From: Archangium sp.
GTDB taxonomy: Bacteria; Myxococcota; Myxococcia; Myxococcales; Myxococcaceae
DNA: 64,000 nucleotides
Direction of reading: 5' to 3'
Assembly (NCBI GenBank): GCA_030695565.1
Contig: JAUYRZ010000074.1
Location: 62,001 to 126,000 of the forward strand
A model generated the notes under the pieces. It was not told the DNA's origin and did not search any database. It worked only from the letters and a program-made list of their open reading frames with translations. Position numbers and translations under genes: made by a program. Shown here piece after piece: positions 34,425 to 43,347 of this stretch (position 1 is its first letter; every line of letters starts with the position of its first letter).

Positions 34425-34991
34425 TCAGCTCTTGAGCGGGTGCGTGCCGAGCCACTTTTGATCACGCACCGGAGAGCGAATCTCGAGCTCGCACGCGGCC
34501 GCGCCGGTCTGAACGCAGGTACCTTGCACGATGAGCGCCTCGGCGCCGACGGTGTGCAGGGCCTCGTAGAGAATGCCTTCTTCGAGCGCGCAGTGGTGCG
34601 GCGTGGTCTTCCGCAACAACGCGTGGCCGGGCAGAAAACGAAGCACCTCCCAGCCGCCGATGTCCTTGCCGCGGTTGGCGTGGTGGTACATCGCGTCGAT
34701 TCCGTACAGCACGTCGCCCGCGCTGAGCAGCTCGGGCGTCAGGCGCTTCTGGTGCGAGTCGCGAAAGAGCTGCCTTCCCATCTGCAGCAACGACGCCCGG
34801 CCACCCCGCTTGACGAGGTGTTCGAGCAAGTCGAGCAACGTGGCGATGGGGTACCAGCTGCCCGGCTCCAGCGCCTTCAAGCGCTCGACCCACGCCGCGC
34901 CGAGGATCTGCTCCGGGTACTTCACGGTCTGCATCACCGCGAGGATGTCGGAGCCCAGCGTCTCATGGGTGGGGTTCTGGTACTGACTCAT
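34425..34991 (-). CDS. Conserved hypothetical protein, possibly V4R/heme-NO-binding-like
   Basis: A 188-residue cytoplasmic protein. Pattern: LLDLLEHLVKRGGRASLLQMGRQLFRD (written in parts), LYGIDAMYHHANRGKDIGGWEVL, FLPGHALLRKTTPHHCALEEG, GAAACELEIRSP. The order of helical bundle, then strand with C/H, then Cys-containing strands near the C-terminus recalls the V4R/heme-NO-binding fold often seen in myxobacteria. This is pattern resemblance only. It converges with the secretin gene, 6 bases apart. Confidence 0.75.
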   Translation of the reverse strand: MSQYQNPTHETLGSDILAVMQTVKYPEQILGAAWVERLKALEPGSWYPIATLLDLLEHLVKRGGRASLLQMGRQLFRDSHQKRLTPELLSAGDVLYGIDAMYHHANRGKDIGGWEVLRFLPGHALLRKTTPHHCALEEGILYEALHTVGAEALIVQGTCVQTGAAACELEIRSPVRDQKWLGTHPLKS

Positions 34992-35249
34992 GCCTCGCGC
35001 TTAGTGCCGCGCGGCCTCCGCCACAATCCTGCGTGTGGGGGGGGGTCGCGTTCGGGCGCCGTCCTGCTGCGGTGAGGGTCTCGACCAGTTTGGTGAACTG
35101 ATGACTGACATGTGGAAGCGGGCGCTGGGTCTCCTCGTTTGCGGCTGCGTGGCCAGCACGGCGTGGCGCAATCGAAACGACACGCAGCGCGCCTGCCTCT
35201 TGCAGTCCTCCCCAACAAGGAGGGGCGTGTCGACGCACGCTTTGCGCAC

Positions 35250-37376
35250 ATGGGGGCTGGCAGCGTGTTCACCGAGAAGACCTGCTGGCGACGAGCCCTC
35301 GCGCACCGGGTCGCCTTCCTGGTCGACGGCGCGAACTACTTCGATGTGCTCGCCTCGGCGATGCAGCGCGCGAAGCGCTCCATCTACATCGTCGGGTGGG
35401 ACCTCCACAGCCGCATGGAGCTGCGGCCCCAGTCACCCGATGATCCCTGCGTGTTGGTGGAGCTGCTGCACGAGCTGACCGAACGCAACCCCGCGCTCGA
35501 GGTGCGCGTGCTCACCTGGGATCCTTCGCCCATCCTGGCGTTCGAGCGCGAGTTCCTCCCGATGTTGCGGCTCTCACTCGGCGCGGGGCGCCGCCTGCAC
35601 CTGCAGCTCGCCGCTGATCACCCTTCGGGGGCCACCCATCACCAGAAGATCGTGGTCATCGATGACGCGGTCGCGTTCGTGGGCGGGCTCGACCTCACCG
35701 TCAACCGCTGGGACGAGCGCCAGCACCGCGCGAAGGATCCCGCGCGGGTGCTCCCCAATGGCGAACCCTACGGCCCCTTTCACGACGTGCAGGTGGCCGT
35801 CGACGGCGACGCGGCGGTGGCCCTGGCTGACCTGGCGCGCGCCCGCTGGTGGAGCGCCACGGGCGATCGACTCGACGCACCGCCGGTCGACACCGATCCG
35901 TGGCCGAGCGGGCTCGAGCCTGATCTGCGGGAGGTGCAGGTCGCCTTCGCCCGCACCCAGGCCGAGTGGAAGGAGACCCCCGCGGTGCGTGAGGTCGAAG
36001 CGCTCTTCCTCGCCGCCATCGCCTCGGCGCGGCGCTGCATCTACATCGAGAACCAGTACATCACCTCGCTCACGGTGCGTGACGCGTTGGTCGCCCGGCT
36101 GCGCGAGCCTGGGGGCCCCGAGGTCATCGTGCTGATGCCCAACGAACAATCGGGCCCGCTCGAGAAGCTGACCATGGGCGTCTTGCGCACCCGGGTGCTG
36201 CGCGCACTGCACGAAGCCGACGTGCAGGGGCGCTTGCGGGTGTGGTGCCCGCAGGTGCGCGCCGGCGCGAAGAGCCAGTGGGTGAACGTGCACGCCAAGG
36301 TGATGGTGATCGATGATCGGCTGCTGATCATCGGCTCAGCCAATCTGTGCAATCGGTCCATGGGGCTCGACACCGAGTGCAACGCTGCCTTCGAGAGCGA
36401 GGGTGATGACGAGACCGCGCGGGCGATCCGTGCCTTCCGCGACGGGCTGGTGGCCGAACACCTCGGGGTGGCGCCCAGCGTGGCCAGCCAGGCCATCGAC
36501 CAGTGCGGCTCGGTGGTGAAGGCCATCGAACAGCTGCAGGGCGGTCCGCACACCCTGAGCCCCATCGCCATCGATGGGGAAGAAGAGAGCGGCCCGTTGG
36601 TGCCCCTGGCCGAAGTGGTCGACGCCGAAGGGCCGGTCGACGAAGCGCTGGTGCGCCAGGCGATGCCCGACGAGGCGGTGGCGGAGAGCCGCCGCAACCT
36701 GCCGCGCGTGTTCATCATGCTGGGGCTGGCCCTCGCGCTCGCCGCCGCGTGGACGTGGACCCCGCTCAAGCATGTGGTGCAACCGAGCAGACTCTTCGAG
36801 CTCGCCACGCCGCTGCGCTCCCACCCGCTGGGCCCGGTGGTGTGGGTGCTCGTCTTCGCGTTGGCCTCGTTGGTGATGGTGCCCCTGCTGCTGCTCACCG
36901 TGGTCACCGTGATGCTCTTCGGCAGCTGGGTCGGCTTCATCACCGCGATGGCTGGCAGCATGGTGGGCGCGCTCACCTCGTATGGGCTGGGCCGGGTGTT
37001 GCTGCGTGACACCGTGCGCAGGCTCACCGGTAGGCGGCTGGCGAGGCTCGCCCGCAAGCTCACCCGGCGCGGGTGGTTGGCGATCGTCGCCGTGCGCATG
37101 GTGCCGGTGGCGCCGTTCGCCATCGTGAACATGGTGGCCGGCAGCGTGCGCATTCGGCCGCGTGACTTCATCCTCGGTACGTTGCTGGGCATGGCCCCCG
37201 GCACCCTCGCGCTCGCTGCGGATCGGGTGGTCGCGGCAGCCAGAGACCCCACCCCGGTCACCGTCGCCGTCGCGCTCATCGTCGTCGTGCTGGTGGTGCT
37301 GGTGCTGCTGGGCGCCAGCAAGCTGCTCGAGCGCACCCACCGGGTCCCTCCTCCGCGGCCCAGCGGAGCGGCATGA
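35250..37376 (+). CDS. Phospholipase D/cardiolipin-synthase-like protein fused to a VTT (DedA-like) membrane domain
   Basis: About 708 residues. Two PLD domains carry HKD motifs: HQKIVVID (H131, K133, D138) and HAKVMVID (H348, K350, D355), with IIGSANL after the second. The C-terminal part (about 480-690) is a VTT/SNARE-associated membrane domain (VMLFGSWVGFITAMAG, AVRMVPVAPFAIVNMVAG). The soluble half resembles cardiolipin synthase-type transphosphatidylases; the VTT domain may act as a lipid scramblase-like anchor. ATG 35250 is chosen; a GTG at 35265 with a better ribosome site (GGGGGC) is possible. Coupled by ATGA to the next gene. Confidence 0.9.
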   Translation: MGAGSVFTEKTCWRRALAHRVAFLVDGANYFDVLASAMQRAKRSIYIVGWDLHSRMELRPQSPDDPCVLVELLHELTERNPALEVRVLTWDPSPILAFEREFLPMLRLSLGAGRRLHLQLAADHPSGATHHQKIVVIDDAVAFVGGLDLTVNRWDERQHRAKDPARVLPNGEPYGPFHDVQVAVDGDAAVALADLARARWWSATGDRLDAPPVDTDPWPSGLEPDLREVQVAFARTQAEWKETPAVREVEALFLAAIASARRCIYIENQYITSLTVRDALVARLREPGGPEVIVLMPNEQSGPLEKLTMGVLRTRVLRALHEADVQGRLRVWCPQVRAGAKSQWVNVHAKVMVIDDRLLIIGSANLCNRSMGLDTECNAAFESEGDDETARAIRAFRDGLVAEHLGVAPSVASQAIDQCGSVVKAIEQLQGGPHTLSPIAIDGEEESGPLVPLAEVVDAEGPVDEALVRQAMPDEAVAESRRNLPRVFIMLGLALALAAAWTWTPLKHVVQPSRLFELATPLRSHPLGPVVWVLVFALASLVMVPLLLLTVVTVMLFGSWVGFITAMAGSMVGALTSYGLGRVLLRDTVRRLTGRRLARLARKLTRRGWLAIVAVRMVPVAPFAIVNMVAGSVRIRPRDFILGTLLGMAPGTLALAADRVVAAARDPTPVTVAVALIVVVLVVLVLLGASKLLERTHRVPPPRPSGAA

Positions 37377-38062
37377 GCCTCCTGCGGCTGGCGACCTGGA
37401 ACGTGCATGGCTGCGTGGGCGCCGACGGCGTGGAGAACCCCGAGCGCATCGCCAGCGTCATCCGCGAGCTCGACCCCGACATCATCGGCCTGCAGGAGAT
37501 GAAAGAAGGCGCGTTGCCCCGCATCGCCGAGCTGACCGGGCTGCACGCCATCGCCGGCGTCACCCGCCCCGAGTTTCAGTTCGGCAACGCGCTGCTCACC
37601 CGCCACGCGGTGGAGTCGGTCACCCGGCACGACGTGAGCTACCGGGTGCGCGAGCCCCGCGGCGTGCTCGACGTGCAGCTGCGGCGCGCTGAAGACGGAG
37701 CGCGCGTGCGCGTGCTGGTGACCCACTTCGGCCTCAAGGCAGACGAGCGGCGGCGGCAGGCCGATCTCCTGCTGGCCCTGGTGCAGGAGCCGGGCGCTCC
37801 CCTGCTCGCGGTGATGGGCGACTTCAACGAGTGGCGGCCTTTCGTGCGCACGCTGCACCGCCTCGACATGCACCTGGGCCCGGCCCAGGGCGTGCGCAGT
37901 TTTCCTTCGGTCCTACCGGTGTTCAGGCTCGATCGCGTCTGGGTCTCACCGCACCAGTCGTTGCTGGAGGTGCGCGCGTGGAGGGGCCGGGGCGTCTGGC
38001 GCGCGTCGGATCACCTGCCCGTCACCGCGCTGGTCGAACTCACGCCGCAACCGAGCCTGTGA
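37373..38062 (+). CDS. Endonuclease/exonuclease/phosphatase (EEP) family protein
   Basis: A 229-residue EEP-fold hydrolase. Catalytic and metal residues are visible: N10 in TWNVHG, E42 in LQEM, the VTHFGLK segment, GDFNEW, and SDHLP near the C-terminus. No signal peptide, so cytoplasmic. It overlaps the PLD-VTT gene by ATGA. The pairing repeats the E. coli ybhP-clsB (ybhO) arrangement, where an EEP protein accompanies a cardiolipin synthase, suggesting a phospholipid-linked phosphodiesterase role (inference from that parallel). The 3' end overlaps the convergent kinase gene by 23 bases. Confidence 0.92.
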   Translation: MSLLRLATWNVHGCVGADGVENPERIASVIRELDPDIIGLQEMKEGALPRIAELTGLHAIAGVTRPEFQFGNALLTRHAVESVTRHDVSYRVREPRGVLDVQLRRAEDGARVRVLVTHFGLKADERRRQADLLLALVQEPGAPLLAVMGDFNEWRPFVRTLHRLDMHLGPAQGVRSFPSVLPVFRLDRVWVSPHQSLLEVRAWRGRGVWRASDHLPVTALVELTPQPSL

Positions 38063-40100
38063 GTGAATCGAGCGCGCGGCGCAACCGGGCGAGCTCGACC
38101 GGCTTGGGCACGAAGCCGTCCATGCCCGCGGCGAAACACTCCGTCTCATCTGCGCGCATCGCGTTCGCCGTCATCGCGACGATGAGTTGCCGGCGGCCGG
38201 TGCTGCGTTCGCTGGCGCGGATCTGCCGCGTCGCTTCGAGGCCGTCGAGCTCGGGCATCTGCAGATCCATCAACACCAGGTCAAAGGCGCCGCACTGCAC
38301 GGCCTCCACCGCGGCACGCCCGTTCCACACGTGCACCACCTCGTGGCCTTCCCGCTCCACCAGGCGCCGCGCGAGCATCGCGTTGACGGCGTTGTCTTCC
38401 GCGAGCAACACGCGCAACCGTCGCGCGGGCGCACGCCTCTGCCCTGCTGCGCCGCCCGGGAGTGAAGGCCGGGGCTGCTCGACCGCGGGCCGCGCCAGCT
38501 TCAACCGCACCGTGAAGCTCGAGCCGCAAGGAGAGCTCTCCACCGACACCTTGCCGCCCATCAGGGTGGTCAACTCGCGGGTGATGGTGAGCCCCAGCCC
38601 CGTGCCGCCGTAACGCCGGCTGGTGCTGCCGTCGGCCTGCGTGAACGCTTCGAAGATGGAGGCCAGCCGGTCGGCGGGAATGCCGATGCCCGTGTCACGC
38701 ACCTGCAAACACACCTCGTCGGGCGAAGCGCCGCCGAACAGGCTCACTTCGATTTCACCCTTCGCGGTGAACTTCACCGCGTTGCCGGCGAGGTTGCTCA
38801 CCAGCTGGCTCAACCGCAGCGGGTCGCCCAGGCGTTCACAGGTGAAGTTCGGCGCGACGGAGGTGATGAAGCGTACGCCCTTCTCGCCGGCCTGCAGCGC
38901 GAGGGCGGCAGTGGCGTTCTTGATCACCTCTTCGAGATCGAGAGGCACCGTCTCGAGCGTCAGCTTTCCCGCTTCGATGCGCGCGATGTCGAGCAGGTCA
39001 TTCACGATGGCCAGCATGGTGCGGCCCGACTGGCGCACGCCTTCCAGATAGCCGCGTTGTTCGGGGTTGAGCGGGGTCTCCAGGGTCAGCTCGGTCAACC
39101 CGATGATGCCGTTGAGCGGCGTGCGGATCTCGTGACTGGTGTTGGCCAGAAACTGCGACTTGGCCCGCGAAGCCGCCAGCGCCTGCTCACGGGCGTCGCG
39201 CTGTTCGGTGATGTCCTGCAGCGCGCCGAGCACGCGCACGGTGACGCCGTCGCGCTGCACCGCCTGCCCTTGCAGCCGCATCCACCGCGCCCGTTCACCC
39301 ACGGTGAGCTCGATCTCCACGTCGAAGGCCTGGCCGGTCTCCACGCACTTCGCCAGGGCCGCGTGGTGCAGCACCTCAGCCGGTACTACGTTCGTTTCGC
39401 CCAACAACGTGGTGGCTTCGGCGCTCAAGCGCAGCGTGCGCTCGGGCAGCTCCAGCTCCCACCCGCCGACCTGCGCGAGCCGGCCGGTCTGTCGCAGCAT
39501 CGCTTGCTGACGCTCCAGCCGTTCACTGCGGCGGCGCAGGCGGCGCACCAGCCAGAGCACCACCACCACCGCCACCAGGCTGGCGATCACCGACATCGCC
39601 CCGCCTTGCACCAACCGTCGCCGGAGCGCGGCATCGGCGTGCTTCGTGGTGAGGGCCACCACCAATCGCGCCGGGGGCCCCGAGGTCAACTCGATGGGCA
39701 CCACGAACGACAAGGCGCCCCGGTCGTCGACGAATCGATCGACTGGCAGGTCGATGAAGCGCGCGCTGCGGGGGCTGCGCTGCGCCTCGTCACCGACGTA
39801 GCTGAGCAGCACGCCATCGGCGCGGATCACCAGCGCGAAGTCGAAGTGCGGCGTGCTCGCGACGTGTTTGAGCAGGTCGCCGAGGGCCTGCCGATCGTCG
39901 AACTCGATCGCCGTCGCGGCCAGCTTGCCGGACAGAGAGCCGAGCGTGCGGGCCTCCGACTCCAGCGCCTCGCGCATCATCTGGCGCTCGCTGACGCCGG
40001 TCAGAACCGAGTGGGCGACCAGCGCGGCCAACACGGGGCCCAGAGTGCCGAGCAACAACCAGCGCTCGACCGCGAGTGGAGAGCGGGGGCTCACGCCCAC
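38040..40100 (-). CDS. Membrane hybrid sensor histidine kinase with receiver
   Basis: A 686-residue hybrid kinase: transmembrane helix about 14-34, periplasmic sensor about 40-165, second helix about 168-186, PAS about 203-303, HisKA with His323 in [14 protein letters not shown], HATPase (N box [25 protein letters not shown]), and C-terminal receiver with D612 (LVLMDLQMP) and K666 (VPKPVE). GTG start at 40100. It is divergent from the YfiR-like plus TonB receptor pair, a combination that recurs in deltaproteobacteria; the periplasmic YfiR-like protein may bind its sensor domain (inference). Confidence 0.92.
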   Translation of the reverse strand: MGVSPRSPLAVERWLLLGTLGPVLAALVAHSVLTGVSERQMMREALESEARTLGSLSGKLAATAIEFDDRQALGDLLKHVASTPHFDFALVIRADGVLLSYVGDEAQRSPRSARFIDLPVDRFVDDRGALSFVVPIELTSGPPARLVVALTTKHADAALRRRLVQGGAMSVIASLVAVVVVLWLVRRLRRRSERLERQQAMLRQTGRLAQVGGWELELPERTLRLSAEATTLLGETNVVPAEVLHHAALAKCVETGQAFDVEIELTVGERARWMRLQGQAVQRDGVTVRVLGALQDITEQRDAREQALAASRAKSQFLANTSHEIRTPLNGIIGLTELTLETPLNPEQRGYLEGVRQSGRTMLAIVNDLLDIARIEAGKLTLETVPLDLEEVIKNATAALALQAGEKGVRFITSVAPNFTCERLGDPLRLSQLVSNLAGNAVKFTAKGEIEVSLFGGASPDEVCLQVRDTGIGIPADRLASIFEAFTQADGSTSRRYGGTGLGLTITRELTTLMGGKVSVESSPCGSSFTVRLKLARPAVEQPRPSLPGGAAGQRRAPARRLRVLLAEDNAVNAMLARRLVEREGHEVVHVWNGRAAVEAVQCGAFDLVLMDLQMPELDGLEATRQIRASERSTGRRQLIVAMTANAMRADETECFAAGMDGFVPKPVELARLRRALDSLTGSVAA

Positions 40101-40240
40101 TTCAAGTGCACCATCCGATCCACGTCAGGGACGAAGGCACCCGCGACCCGCCCCACCCCGGCTGACTGCAACACGACCCGGTGATCCCGCCCGATTGCAG
40201 CTGGGCTGCACGTTGCAGCACCACCCGCGTGGGGAGCGTG

Positions 40241-40804
40241 ATGCCGGTGTCTGCAGTGACCACCATGGTGTTGGCAGGACTCGTCGCTGCGGCGCCGGGA
40301 GATCGGCTCGCCGTGCCGCTCGAGCTGCAGGCCGAGCTGTTGGCCAAGGTGGTCCGCTACGATCGCAACTTCGTTCACCGGGTCGGTGACCGCGCGCGGG
40401 TGTTGGTGGTCTATGCACCCGATTCCCCCGAGTCGGAGCGCGTCGCACGCCTGCTCTCCGCGGCGCTCCAATCGCAGCGATCGATCGGCGGCGTGGCGCA
40501 CGAAGAAGAGCTGGTGCCCTTCGTGAACGCGACGAAGTTGGTGGCCCTGGCGCGCGAACGCAAGGCAGCCCTGGTGATCTTCGCTCCCGGCCTCGCCGTG
40601 CACGCCAGCGCGCTGGGCACCGCCTTCGATGGTTTCGACGGCTTGACGGTGAGCACCACCACCGACGGCGTGCGCGAGGGCCTGGTGCTCGGCTTCGACC
40701 TGGTCTCCGGCCGGCCTCGCATGCTCCTCAATCTCACCCAGTCCCGCCGGCAGCACGCCGACTTCCGGGCCGAAGTGCTCCAACTGATGACGGTGTACCC
40801 ATGA
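40241..40804 (+). CDS. YfiR/HmsC-like (DUF4154) periplasmic protein
   Basis: A 187-residue exported protein from ATG 40241 (GGGGAG ribosome site, 4-base spacer). Signal peptide about 1-18. Family segments: LELQAELLAKVVRYDRNF, VLVVYAPDSPESERVARLL, GLVLGFDLVSGRPRMLLNL, then QHADFRAEVLQLM. YfiR proteins are periplasmic regulators of inner-membrane signalling proteins (YfiN diguanylate cyclase in Pseudomonas). Here the neighbour is a hybrid histidine kinase, a likely partner. The stop overlaps the receptor start (ATGA). Confidence 0.87.
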   Translation: MPVSAVTTMVLAGLVAAAPGDRLAVPLELQAELLAKVVRYDRNFVHRVGDRARVLVVYAPDSPESERVARLLSAALQSQRSIGGVAHEEELVPFVNATKLVALARERKAALVIFAPGLAVHASALGTAFDGFDGLTVSTTTDGVREGLVLGFDLVSGRPRMLLNLTQSRRQHADFRAEVLQLMTVYP

Positions 40805-43056
40805 AGAACATCGGTTTCCTGCTGCCGTTGCTGATCGCCGCTGCTGCGTTCGGCGCAGAGGCCGAGCCGAGCGTCGACGAGCTCCAGGGGCTGCTCGACG
40901 TGAAGGTGGTCTCTGCCGCCAGCCGCACGCAGGAGCGTTCTGACGACGCGCCCGCCACCATCACGGTGGTCACCGCCGACGATCTGCGCCGCTACGGGCT
41001 GCGTTCGCTGCACGAGGCGATCAACTTCTTCTCACTGGGCATGGTGTCGGCCGACCCGCTGCACGCCGTCGAAGTGGGCAGCCGCGGCGTGCTCTTCACG
41101 TCCGACTTCGGCAACCACATGCTGCTGCTGGTCGATGGTCACGTGATGAACGAGCAGTGGAACGGCACCGCCTACTTCGAGCAGGGCGCGGGGGTGCCGA
41201 TCGAGTTCATCGACCGCATCGAGTTCATCGTGGGGCCGGGCAGCGTGCTCTACGGCAGCTTCGCCATGCTGGGCGTCATCAACGTGGTGACCAAACGCCC
41301 GCGCGACCTCGGCCACCTGCAGGTCACCGCCGAAGGCAGCCTCTTGCCGCCGCAGGGAATCGACGGGGCACCGCAGCTGCGCTGGCCGGGTTTCGGAGGC
41401 ACGGGGCGGATCTCCCTGCTCACCGGTCACGAGACCACGCTGGCTGGTCACCCCTTCGAGTTCACCCTGGCCGCCGAGTACTACGCGCACCGGGGCCAAT
41501 CGCTGACTTTCCGCACCGAGAGCGGCTTGACCGAAGGTGATGGCGAACGCACCTGGGCGCAGAGCTGGGGCGCGCGTGCAGAGGCGGGAACGTGGGGCGG
41601 CACCACCACCAACTCGTGGTGGACGCAGGTGCCTTCGGCGCTGCTCAAGGTGCGCTGGGGTGATTTCACGCTCTGGGCGCGAGGTGCGCTGTATGCGCGA
41701 GGTGCACCCGCACGCGATGCGTTCGGCCCCGCGGTCAACTTCGACGGGCCGCACACCGAGGTCGATCGGTGGGCGAACTTCGAGCTGCGCTGGAGCAAGA
41801 CGCTCAGCCCCCGCCTGGAGGTGATGGCGCGTGCGTACTTCGATCTCTACGACTACCGCTGGCGTGGGCGGAGCTCGAGCTGGTTGACCTACGGCAGCGG
41901 CTCCGCGCTCCCCGAAGGCGCTGACCCCGCGCAGTTCGAGTTCGAGACGGGCCTCGACGGCAACTCGCGCTGGGGTGGGCTGGAGGTGCAAGGCACGTGG
42001 GACTGGCTGGGCGACGGCCGCTTCCCCTTGATGGTGGGCGTCGATGGGCGCCTGCGCCACTTCGACGCGGCGTCACCCTTCAGCAGTGACGGCACGCTGT
42101 TCGAGACCAACGGCGTGTACGCCGCCGACGAGTGGCAACTGGCCGCCTACGCACAACAACGGGCCCGGCTGCACCCGCGGTTGACCCTCAACGTCGGCGC
42201 GCGCGTCGACATGCAGAGCGCCTTTGAGCCGCGCGTGTCGCCCCGGGCCGCCCTGGTGTGGACCGCGCCGTGGGAAGGCAAGCTCAAGCTGGTGTTCAAC
42301 TCGGCCTTCCGCACGCCCTCGGGCTACGAGCGGCTCGCCGAGTTCACCACGTACCAGGTGAAGAACCCGGCGCTGCGGCCGGAGTCGGTGCTCACGGGCG
42401 AGCTCGGTTACGAGCAGCGCCTGGGCCGTCATCGCCTGTTCGCGGGCGGCTTCGTCTCTTCGTTCACCGACATGGTCACCTTCGAAGCGGCGCCCGAAGA
42501 GCTCGGGGCTGACCTGTTCTGGTACGACAACCGCGGCGCGCTGCTGAACCTGGGCGGTCACCTGCTCGCCGAGGGCAGCTTGGGTCAGCTCAGCTACGCG
42601 GCCAGCTTCACCGCTGCGGTGAACAAGGACGCGAACTTCGATCACGCCGAGTTGGTCGCCTCGCCCACCTGGTTCGGCAACGCGCGCGTCTCGTGGGACT
42701 TCGGTGAGGGGCTGCCCCGCGCTTCGCTGGTGAGCGCGTTCTCGGGGCCCCGGTTGATCACCGCCGCCGACGCGACCAGCGCCGACGCCGATGGCAACGA
42801 AGTGGGCTGGGATGCCGCCAGCCGCACCATCGGGCCCCAGGTGGAGCTGCGCGCCACGGTCGACGCGAAGGTGCGCGCCGTGCCCGGGTTGTGGTTGCGC
42901 GGCGTGGTGGGCGGTTGTTTGACGCCGTTCTCCGCGTACACCGCGGGCGCGCGGCTGGCGCCCGATCCTTCGCTGGCTTCGAGCACGCCCATTCAGATGC
43001 CCAACAGCCGGCTCTTCGTGATGATGACGGTGGGCTGGTCTCTCGACGGGCCGTGA
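40801..43056 (+). CDS. TonB-dependent outer-membrane receptor
   Basis: A 751-residue outer-membrane beta-barrel transporter. Signal peptide about 1-19 (cleavage after AFGAEA), plug domain about 45-165 (APATITVVTADDLRRYG, IDRIEFIVGPGSVLYGSFAMLGVINVVTKR in the standard order), then a 22-strand-type barrel rich in aromatic alternating strands, including the family segment NSAFRTPSGYERLAEFT. Substrate unknown. It is coupled to the YfiR-like gene and faces the hybrid kinase; this looks like a receptor-periplasmic-kinase signalling module rather than a simple siderophore system. Confidence 0.92.
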   Translation: MKNIGFLLPLLIAAAAFGAEAEPSVDELQGLLDVKVVSAASRTQERSDDAPATITVVTADDLRRYGLRSLHEAINFFSLGMVSADPLHAVEVGSRGVLFTSDFGNHMLLLVDGHVMNEQWNGTAYFEQGAGVPIEFIDRIEFIVGPGSVLYGSFAMLGVINVVTKRPRDLGHLQVTAEGSLLPPQGIDGAPQLRWPGFGGTGRISLLTGHETTLAGHPFEFTLAAEYYAHRGQSLTFRTESGLTEGDGERTWAQSWGARAEAGTWGGTTTNSWWTQVPSALLKVRWGDFTLWARGALYARGAPARDAFGPAVNFDGPHTEVDRWANFELRWSKTLSPRLEVMARAYFDLYDYRWRGRSSSWLTYGSGSALPEGADPAQFEFETGLDGNSRWGGLEVQGTWDWLGDGRFPLMVGVDGRLRHFDAASPFSSDGTLFETNGVYAADEWQLAAYAQQRARLHPRLTLNVGARVDMQSAFEPRVSPRAALVWTAPWEGKLKLVFNSAFRTPSGYERLAEFTTYQVKNPALRPESVLTGELGYEQRLGRHRLFAGGFVSSFTDMVTFEAAPEELGADLFWYDNRGALLNLGGHLLAEGSLGQLSYAASFTAAVNKDANFDHAELVASPTWFGNARVSWDFGEGLPRASLVSAFSGPRLITAADATSADADGNEVGWDAASRTIGPQVELRATVDAKVRAVPGLWLRGVVGGCLTPFSAYTAGARLAPDPSLASSTPIQMPNSRLFVMMTVGWSLDGP

Positions 43057-43065
43057 AGTGAGCGG

Positions 43066-43314
43066 CTACTGCGGCACGTTCTTGCCGCGGAGCAACTCGC
43101 CCCGCAACGAGCCCTGCAGCTCAGCGCCGGCGTCGAGTTCGATCACGCCCGCATCCATCACCTCGCCGTTGATACCGGCATCCATCTGCGAGCGGTGAGG
43201 CACGTCGGCAGCCAACGCAGCCGTGCCGCCGCTCGCCACCAGGCCCACCGCAGCCATCGCGATCGCCGCGCCCAGGGAGCGTTTCCAGTTCGTCTGCTTC
43301 GAAGTGTTCGTCAC
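43066..43314 (-). CDS. Small secreted protein, Asp/Gly-rich
   Basis: An 82-residue protein with a clear signal peptide (about 1-36, AALAADVPH) and a short acidic mature part containing repeated DAG (MDAGINGEVMDAGVIELDAGAE in pieces). No known family. It lies 33 bases downstream of the cytochrome peroxidase-like gene on the same strand, so it is probably co-transcribed. Ribosome site GAGAA upstream. Function unknown. Confidence 0.7.
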   Translation of the reverse strand: MTNTSKQTNWKRSLGAAIAMAAVGLVASGGTAALAADVPHRSQMDAGINGEVMDAGVIELDAGAELQGSLRGELLRGKNVPQ

Positions 43315-43347
43315 GGGTGTGTTCTCCTTCTTCGAAAAGGGTCGTGT

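Noticed and set aside
35035-35249. Possible short gene or N-terminal extension before the PLD-VTT gene
   Set aside because: Frames there have no motif or ribosome site; the PLD family N-terminus begins near 35250-35265.
36041-37873. Long minus-strand frame opposite the PLD-VTT gene (610 codons)
   Set aside because: Shadow frame rich in Ser/Thr/Arg; the plus strand encodes both HKD motifs and the VTT domain.
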